64,000 nt of DNA from Brienomyrus brachyistius (taxonomy: Eukaryota; Chordata; Actinopteri; Osteoglossiformes; Mormyridae). Location of the stretch: contig NC_064538.1 in NCBI RefSeq assembly GCF_023856365.1, positions 10,076,435 through 10,140,434 of the forward strand. The letters are read 5' to 3'. The translations under genes were made by a program, and so were the position numbers. The notes beneath the pieces are model-generated. The model saw nothing but the letters and a program-made list of their open reading frames with translations. It ran no database searches and was not told the DNA's origin. Shown here in pieces: positions 12,201 through 21,200 of this stretch; position 1 is the first letter of the stretch, and the number at the start of each line of letters is the position of its first letter.

Positions 12201-15200
12201 CGCACGTGTGCGTGTAATGCATTACGACCGTCAACGTTTGTAAGGCTTGGTACGGTACCAGTTACCCATCATAGCTCTCTGCTCTTTCCACCTCCTCATC
12301 CCTTCCCCTGACACCCCTACCCTCACTGAGCAGTCAAGTCTGCAGGGGTGACTGTGGAGCTGAGCGCCCAGGTGAAAAATATACTGAACAACCCCGGTAC
12401 TCTGTCTCGCACTAATCCCAACTACAAGAACCCCTCAAGGGCAAACCGTCCCCCCATCCCCAGCAGCCCCTGGGACTACAAGAACATAATAGAAAAGCTG
12501 CAGGTAAGCTCAGTCCCTCCCTAAGAAATATCTCAAGAGCTGGGACATCAAGAACATCACAAAGGAACTTCTGGTCCTAACTGAGATATATGCCACTGTG
12601 ACCTAGTAGAAGCCTTTACCAGAAAACCCATTTTTTGTTGGAATTTCCGATAAACACAGTGAAGTCCTGAGGCCTTAAGGTTTCATTCTTGGCTCACACA
12701 TGTCTGCGTGTATGGAGTTTGCATGTTCTCCCCATGTTTGTCGCTTCCCACTCATTCTCTAGCGCAGTTACAGATGATGCCCTTTACCACCTACGCCATG
12801 CTTCCTGAGATACACACCAAGAATGCAAAAATCATACTTGTGGTCTTTGCAAGACCAGTCTTGCTAACTTGCCTCCCAAGGACAAACTTGGGGAGCAATG
12901 AATTATGGGACTGGTCTCATTTACCAATCATGCAACTGATATTTGGGGCAGGGTAATAACGTCATCCAGGGGTTTTTACTGCCCTTTGTACCTGTGTTCT
13001 TCGTATTGGAACTGGTCTTCAGCAATGGAAGATAATGTAAAATGAGCAATCTAGAACAGAAGAATGGTCAAATATGCATGTTAAGAAACACCCATAGACT
13101 CAAGGCTCAGCGTAAGTGATCATGATGACTGGATTATTTCATTGCACTGTAGAGTTGAATTACTTGCTGACACAGAAGCCCCCAGCAGCCTTTTGGTTAG
13201 TTACCCCTCCATAAACAGTGTGCTGTCTGCTGCATGGCCTGTCATATGTTAGGATGTGATAAACACCCTGGAGAATCGCCTGAAGCCGTTGGTGGACGCC
13301 GAGCTTTCGGTACTGGTAGATGTACTGCAGCATCCTGAGCTGCTCTTCCTGGAAGGTACAGAGGCCCGTGCACGCTGTGAGACAGGGGGCTTCATCTCTA
13401 AGTGAGTGTTTGTTTTGTCTGTGTTTCTGTGGGTGGGTGGGTGTATGCCAGGGCCTGCATGACGTATTCGGCATGAGATATTCATTAAAATGTAATACAT
13501 CTGTGCATGTTCATGCATGCAGCATACAAGTTGCCTTGCGTGAAATGTAGGTGTCATTCTATGTATAACATGTTGCTCTGTTTATAAAGCAGATTTATCA
13601 TGTGTGCGACGCATGCATGTTGGTGGGCTTTCGAACTCTGCTTTGTGCATGTGTTAACGTCACTCTTCATGTTGTGCACCTTGGCTACCTAGGCTCATAC
13701 TGCACACCAAGTCCCTCATGTCCTCAGAGGAGAAGCTGTGCATCAAGGTCCTGAGGACACTGCAAGAGATGCTGATTCACACGTACACCTTTGATGACAA
13801 GGTAAAAGTCTTGATTCTTGAAGGGCATGTGTTGTGTCACCCGATGGCTGACTGGAGATGCCGTTTCCCGACAGGGTACAGCTCTGAGGAAGGTGCTGTT
13901 ACAGAACTACCTCTTCAACAAAAAGGGCAACAGCAAAGGGGAATTAGGGGAACTGGGAGGTAAATTTCTTTTGCTTCTCATTTATGTGTGTGTTTGTGTA
14001 AGCAGACATAGTTGTGTGTATTTGTTTCTTTATTTGTATGTCTGTGTATGGAGGACTGGAGCTGGAGAGGGACTGGGCAGCGGTGGCGGCGGCCCAGTGC
14101 CATTTGGACAGGGAGGGAGGCACGCGACTCTTCATTGACCTCATCATGAGCACCAAGAACGAGAATATCTTCCAGGAGAGCATTCAGCTAGCCATCTGCC
14201 TGCTTGAGGGAGGCAACACGGAGATCCAGGCAGGGATATTATCTAATGAAGCCTCGTGGCAAACACACACGGCACACATGGGCATGTTTTGTCTTTAAAG
14301 ACAATTCCGCGTAGCTTGAAAAGTTATTGTTTAATTGTGTGAGACTGTAAATTCTTAAAAGAATACGATATTTAATGCTTTTAGATCCTTAAGAAAGAAA
14401 TTGATTTGAGGCGATGTGCCCTTAGTGTGTTTTCTGCTTTCGTAGGTTATATTTTTCAAAGTGTTTTGTACATTTGTACAATATAATATATATACACTCG
14501 TAGCTGTAAAAGTTTTCTCAGTGGATTAGGAACTTCAGCTTTGTAAACATCTGAGATGGTTCTAAGGAGATTCGATCCTGACCCCAACTTGCTTTTAGAA
14601 TTCCTTCTACAAGCTGATGATGGGGGACAACAAGTCAGAGAAGTTTTTCAAGGTTCTCCATGACCGAATAAAAAATGCCCAGCTGGATATCAAGGCCACT
14701 GTGTCTGTCAACGTGGGCGAGATGACCAACAAAGCTAAAGACAGGGAGTTGGACCCTGGTGAGACAAATGTCATTAAGGGTTTGTCTTAGTTGGATAGGT
14801 ACTTAAAGAAGTGTGAATTTTCTGAGTTCTAACAATTTTCCCGCAGCACTTCTTACAGATGAGAGCTGAATTGGAATGTCGCGTTTTAGTCAAAGGTCTT
14901 TTTGAATTGGTTTATGTTTTATTAAGATGGGTAACTGGCAAATTTCTGGTCTTTACTGAAATAAACCTTGCTTTTCTGATCTTATGAAATATATAGCAAA
15001 AAAGAATCCATAGATGCCACACAGGTTAGGCTGACTTCGAGTCATGGTATCACAGTGCCAACGGTCCTTGCATGTAGACACCTAACCCAGTGTTTCTCCT
15101 CCAGCAGAGTCCCAGTCGCTAGAGCCTGCACAGGGTTCCATGGACATGCGGGAGGCGGAGATGGAGATGGGCCCAGCCATCAGCATTATGAAACCCATCC

Positions 15201-18200
15201 TGCGATTCCTGCAACTGCTTTGTGAGAACCACAATCTGGATCTGCAGGTTGGTAATGCTGGGATCATGAGAAGATGCAAGGATTGTCTTAAGGAAAGAGG
15301 AATCATGTCGAAATATTTATATTAAAGATTTGCAGAAAAAATGTAACATCGTCACAGGAGCTAATGCGTAAATCACAGTAAGTAATAAAACGTTTCTCTC
15401 TTTCTGTAGATACTGCCTGTCATACGTTAGCTATCATACTCATCTCACCCTTGATCTCTTCTGTTGAACTCAAATTCAGCTTGGAGCTTCCTCCAATAGC
15501 TTTCAGTCTGCCTGACCAGTACACTTTTATTGCCCATGCTAGAACTTCCTACGCTGTCAGAACAACAAGACCAACTATAATCTGGTGTGTGAGACACTAC
15601 AGTTTATGGACATCATGTGTGGTAGCACTACTGGTGGCCTGGGCCTACTGGGCCTCTACATTAATGAAGGCAATGTGGGCCTGATCATCCAGTCCCTGGA
15701 GACACTCACTGAGTACTGCCAAGGACCATGCCAGGAGAACCAGGTAGGCTTACCTAATTTAGATTGTGCTTCTCTGACTTCAGCAAAGAAGGCATGCTTT
15801 GCCTGGACGAAGTGGCACTAGCATTGTAAGGAAATCTCACTCTCTCTCTTTAGACCTGCATTGTAACCCATGAGTCCAATGGCATTGACATCATCACAGC
15901 ACTCATCCTCAATGACATCAGCCCACTGTGTCGCGACCGTATGGACATGGTGCTACAGCTCAAGGTGTGGCTGCTTTTTGACAGGCTTCAGTTCTGTCTA
16001 CCTTGAAATACCATGGTATCTCTACATTCTTGTGCCTGATACCTCTACATCACGCATTCTAAAACTATGGGATGTTACCGTCACATCAAATCTATACCCT
16101 CAATCCAGAATACTCTTTCTCGGTCACGGGATTTGAAAACAAAATATTACTGCACAATACACTCATACGCTGTATCCTTTGCCCAGTTTATGAAATATGC
16201 CCATTTATTAGTTCAAAAACCTTGTCCTCAGAATATGTACGATATGCAGATGGGGTCAAAAGGTTGATTTCCTGTGCAGCTAAGCACTTGAACAGATAAA
16301 CACAGAAACTGTCAACCCATTAAGTGGTTCAGGAGACAAACGGTGTAGGCAGTACTCCCTAAAAAAGTTCACATGAAATCTTCCCATGCATTTTTAGTAC
16401 GTCATATTGCATTGACGTCCTGCACCATACTTACTGTTTCTCTGCATTTGTAATTCACAGGACAATGCTTCCAAGCTGCTACTGGCCTTGATGGAAAGTC
16501 GACACGACAGTGAGAATGCAGAGAGGATTTTGTTTAATCTTCGTCCTCAAGAACTGGTCAGGGCATACCTCCGCCCCCATTTTTTTCTATAAATCATTTA
16601 GTCAGAAATGTCAACATAGTGCTTTAGTAACACAGTGCTACGCCAGATGAGAAAGGCATGCCTACAATTAGTTTTGTGCTGCGTTAGTTGTTTAACGCAA
16701 GGAGGTGGAGAGGAATATTTTGAATTACTTCTGGTGGGTTAGATGGCTGGGTTCTCTCCCTCTTAACACTGTGCATCAGTGTCTACCGTCGGTATCTGTA
16801 TGGGTGGAGGTGAGCAAATCACAGTAGTGCTAATCAACATAGTGCTAATCAACACAGTGCTAATCTTTACCCTTTTCAAATGAAGATGAGAGTTATGAGT
16901 TGAGGGGGAAAACCTGTGATTATCATTTCAAAAGCCAACTTGTTAAAATGTGCTAGACTAAAGGTAATTCTTTTTGAAATGTAACCTGAATGACTAGACC
17001 TTTCTAGACCTTTCACCTCATTGATGGTGTCTCTTTCCACCTATACAGGTTGATGTCATAAAGAAGGCATACTCAGATGAGAGTGACTGTGATGGTGATG
17101 TGTCCGATCGTGAGGTCGGACACAACATCTACATCCTGGCGCTTCAGGTCTGCTTGATTAAATGTATTAACTGATTAATAGGTAGCAGAGTCTCCATTAG
17201 TAGAATTGTATCTGTTGGTCAGGAAGGAGCCAAATGTACCCTTAGCATTTTGCACTGATATCCCATTTTATCATGATCGCTCTCAGCATTCTGATGTCTC
17301 TCTGCAGCTGGCCCGGCATAACAAGATTCTTCAGAATTTGCTTAAATCCCTAAAGAGTTCAAAGGTAGATGGGGAGGAGGGCATTTCCTCAATGGTGAGT
17401 TGATATCTTGCATCAGTCTATCTTACCTAGACCTACTACAATGTCAAGGCTCAGCCCAACCGCAAGGCTACAAGTACATTGTATATGTCAACACTCATTT
17501 ACTGCCCTGTCTTCCTCAAGCTCAATTAATGTTTTTGTGGCCCGTAGCTCAACTTGAACAACCGTCCATTGTCCAAGATGTTGAAGTCATCGGTCCCAGT
17601 GGAACAAGAAGAGGAGGACCCACTGAAGTACTATGAGTTACACACTTCACAGATTGAGGTACAGTCCACCTCTTCAATCTCACAATTCTTTATAATCCAG
17701 AAAGGGCCATTTTTGGCAATCTTTATTTGATCATTAATTTCATAATCCGTACAGTAAATATCCAGATATAAGTATGTAGTTTTATTTTCATATTAAGTTC
17801 TGTTGGGAAGTGGTATTCTTCACCCTTATTTTCAAAATTATTGCACGTCATTATCAACTGTTTCTGTTCTCTCGGTGTCCAAATTTCATCCATAGCTTTG
17901 TTCTAGATTACTTTCGGGGTACTCGTGAATTTGACAGAACTTAAACCTAATTAAAGAATAAATGTATAAATCCAAACTAGGCCTTAAAATGAAGCTTGAC
18001 ATTCAAAATCTGGAAAATCCTAATACTAAAATCGAAGGCAGAGCATATAAACCAATCTGTCTCTATCTCCTTTGTTTCATGCCAGATTGTGAGGGATGAC
18101 CGCAGCATGGAGCAGATTATATTCACAGTCCACCCTATCTGCCAGTTCCTTACTGAAGAATCAAAGGTCCGTGTCTTCAACACCACCGAGCAGGATGAGC

Positions 18201-21200
18201 AGGGCAGCAAGGTCACTGACTTCTTTCAACAGACGACCTTTCTGCATAATGAGATGAAGTGGCAGAAGAAACTCCGCAGTAAGTGGCAGAACATCAGCCT
18301 CCTTCATTTGTTCCTCCAGTATCCTTATCGCTGTGTTGATATTTTATCATGATCTCGTCCTGGGAAGGCACTTTATTTTGTGCCACCTAACTGACTGGTC
18401 TGCTGTTATCCAGGCATGCCGGTTCTGTACTGGTTCTCTCGCCGGATGACCTTGTGGGGGACAATCTCCTTCAACTTGGCCGTCTTCATCAACCTCATTA
18501 TTGCCTTCTTCTACCCTTACCATTCAGGACAAGGTGATTTGCATTATGCTTGTATTTGTCGTTGCACGTTTTGCACTATGGGTCGCACTCTGTTTAGTCT
18601 CTGCCACTAAACAAGACATAAGGGAATGTTCTAATAACATTCTGTTCTTGATAACCGATCAAATGCTGTCAAGCAACAGATACAATATGAAGAATGTGAG
18701 TGGGGTGATGTTAGGGTTAGGGTGTCTCAGTGTGGGAGATGTGCTGAAGTCCTGAATAACCCTCGGTGCTTTTGAAGTATGATCACATTTGAGGGCCCTG
18801 TAGGATGTAGGTTGAGATGTTGAAAGATGCTCTTGAAGAAGAATCACCGGTGTGCTGAAGTCCTGTTTGTCCTGCCTCCACAGGAGCTGTTGACTCCTCC
18901 TTGCTGTGCATGCTGTTCTGGGGCTTCGCTGGCCTGTCTGTCATGGGCCTTTTCTCCCAGCGCTATGGCCTGAGGCCTCTCACCATTGCCCTCATTCTGC
19001 GTTCAATCTACTACTTTGGCATTGGTCCCACATTAATCCTACTAGGAACGCTTAATGTAAGTTTGTCCCCTGATGCTTGGAAGACTGTATGAGATTTCTT
19101 TTCCCCCCCAGTCACTTAACCCATTTGGAACGCTCAGTGTAAGTTTGTTCTTTGTCACCAGCTGCTCAGTAAAGTGTGATTAGGCTGGTTAAAAGTTACA
19201 GAAAAGTGATGAGCTTAATACTAGGCATAAGTATTTATACAACATACAATATTTTGCAAAAAAACTGCACTGAAAGTCAGATTTGTCTTTGGTACTTTGT
19301 CATTATGAATAGACATGAAATCAGACCTCTCTGATTATAGTAGCATTTCTTCAGGTGTTTGCTGTGGACGAAGACTGTCAATAACATGGCATTTTCCACC
19401 CCTTTGTTACCTCTTCTTCATGTCTCTTGTTCTTGTGCTTTCCTGCCTTCCTGCCACAGCTTATCAATAAGATCGTATTCGTGGTCAGCTTTGTGGGCAA
19501 CAACGGCACCTTCATCAACGGGTACCGCGCCGTCCTGATGGACATGGAGTTCCTCTACCACCTGGCTTACGTGTTGACCAGTTTGCTGGGACTGTGTGTC
19601 CATGAGCTCTTCTACAGTATCCTGGTAAGTCCCTCAAGGTTACATACAGACACTTAGCCTGAAACTTAGCCATTAAAAAAAAAACTCGTGCAAGCTATAG
19701 AAAAGCAGGATAAGGGCTAGAAAGGCAGGGACTCAATGAAAAGTGACAGAAAAGCTAATGATAAAGCTAATAATGCACCACGGAGAAAATGGGCTAAAGA
19801 ATCACATGCTAACATGCTAAAAAAACACTGGCACACATGCTATAGACACAAAGGCAGAACAGCTTTAGAGATACAAGCTAGCAGGCTACAGCACATAGTC
19901 TGATCTTACATTTAATATTAGTGAGCTCTCAAGTAATGAGGCATTTTGTCTTGTTTATAGCTTCTTATGAAATTAATATGACTTTAAAGCACTCTGACTA
20001 GAATATATTTTCTAAGTGCTTACCAGAAATTTTCAAACATTCTTTGTGAACCATAAACTAATTTGTCAAGAGCAACAGTATTTAAATGGATGGATTATAT
20101 AAACATTTCTAATTGCTTTACAGAATTATGGTTCGCAAAAATCCATTTTTTCAACCCAATTGTGACAGAACACAGTCCCCACTTTTGCACTGTGCAACTC
20201 AAACAAACTCAGGGTTAAATTAATGCAAAGCAAAAAGATGAATGAGTATAAGCGCCCACAAGCTGAAGAGGAAGACGGTCCTCTAGTAGAAAAGCTCTTC
20301 TATTTAATTAAATTATTTTTCTATATATATTGCTTAATTAATTCTGGGTTTGGTGTTGCACGCAGCTGTTTGACTTGATCTACCGGGAAGAGACTCTCTT
20401 CAACGTCATCAAGAGCGTCACGCGGAATGGGCGCTCCATCCTCCTCACCGCGCTGCTGGCCCTCATCCTTGTCTACCTCTTTTCCATCGTGGGCTTTCTC
20501 TGCCTCAGGGATGACTTCATCATGGAGGTGGACCACCTGCCACTACTAGGTACCAGCAGAGGGGGCCAGTGCAGGGAGCAAAGCCTGTTAGTGACATTCA
20601 GCGCAGCGGGGGAGATGTTTTGTTATATATAATTCCTGAGTCGGAAAGTACTTACACACCAGCCAGAGAAAGACAGGTATTATGCCAAGAGTTTATCAAA
20701 ATTTCATATTGCTTGCAACTTTATGAACAACAGATTCAAATGGCATATAAGGTGTCACATAACATTGGTGAAAAAAGAGGGAAAGACAGTACAATTATGT
20801 ACAGTGTGCATTATGCAACCTACAATTTACAAGTTACACAGAGACTAATGTTCCCCCAGTGTATGTTCACGCAAAATATAAAAGTTTATCAAGAGAGCAA
20901 ACCCATAGTTTTTTGCATAAATCCTCTGTTCCACACAAATTCATTTGTAACACAATCATTAGTAAAGACACTAAGGATCCAAATATAAAAGAAACACAAA
21001 GAAAACTCAGATCTAGGACTTTAGAAATCTCTACGTTTTTGGAAACATCAAACAAATCACTGTACCTACCGACTAAAAACATTTTCAGGAACGTAATGTG
21101 TCTGAAATATTCACTGGTGTGGATGGAATCCTACTCTTGTAGCCTTTTTACTTTAGGTATAACACATACTGTAACTAGACATTTTGTTTGACTTGTGTAA

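Noticed and set aside
12762..13010. Possible extra itpr3 exon or DNA transposon at the inverted cttgtggtctttgcaagacc region
   Set aside because: The itpr3 frame is complete without it; the short inverted motif is too weak to name an element.
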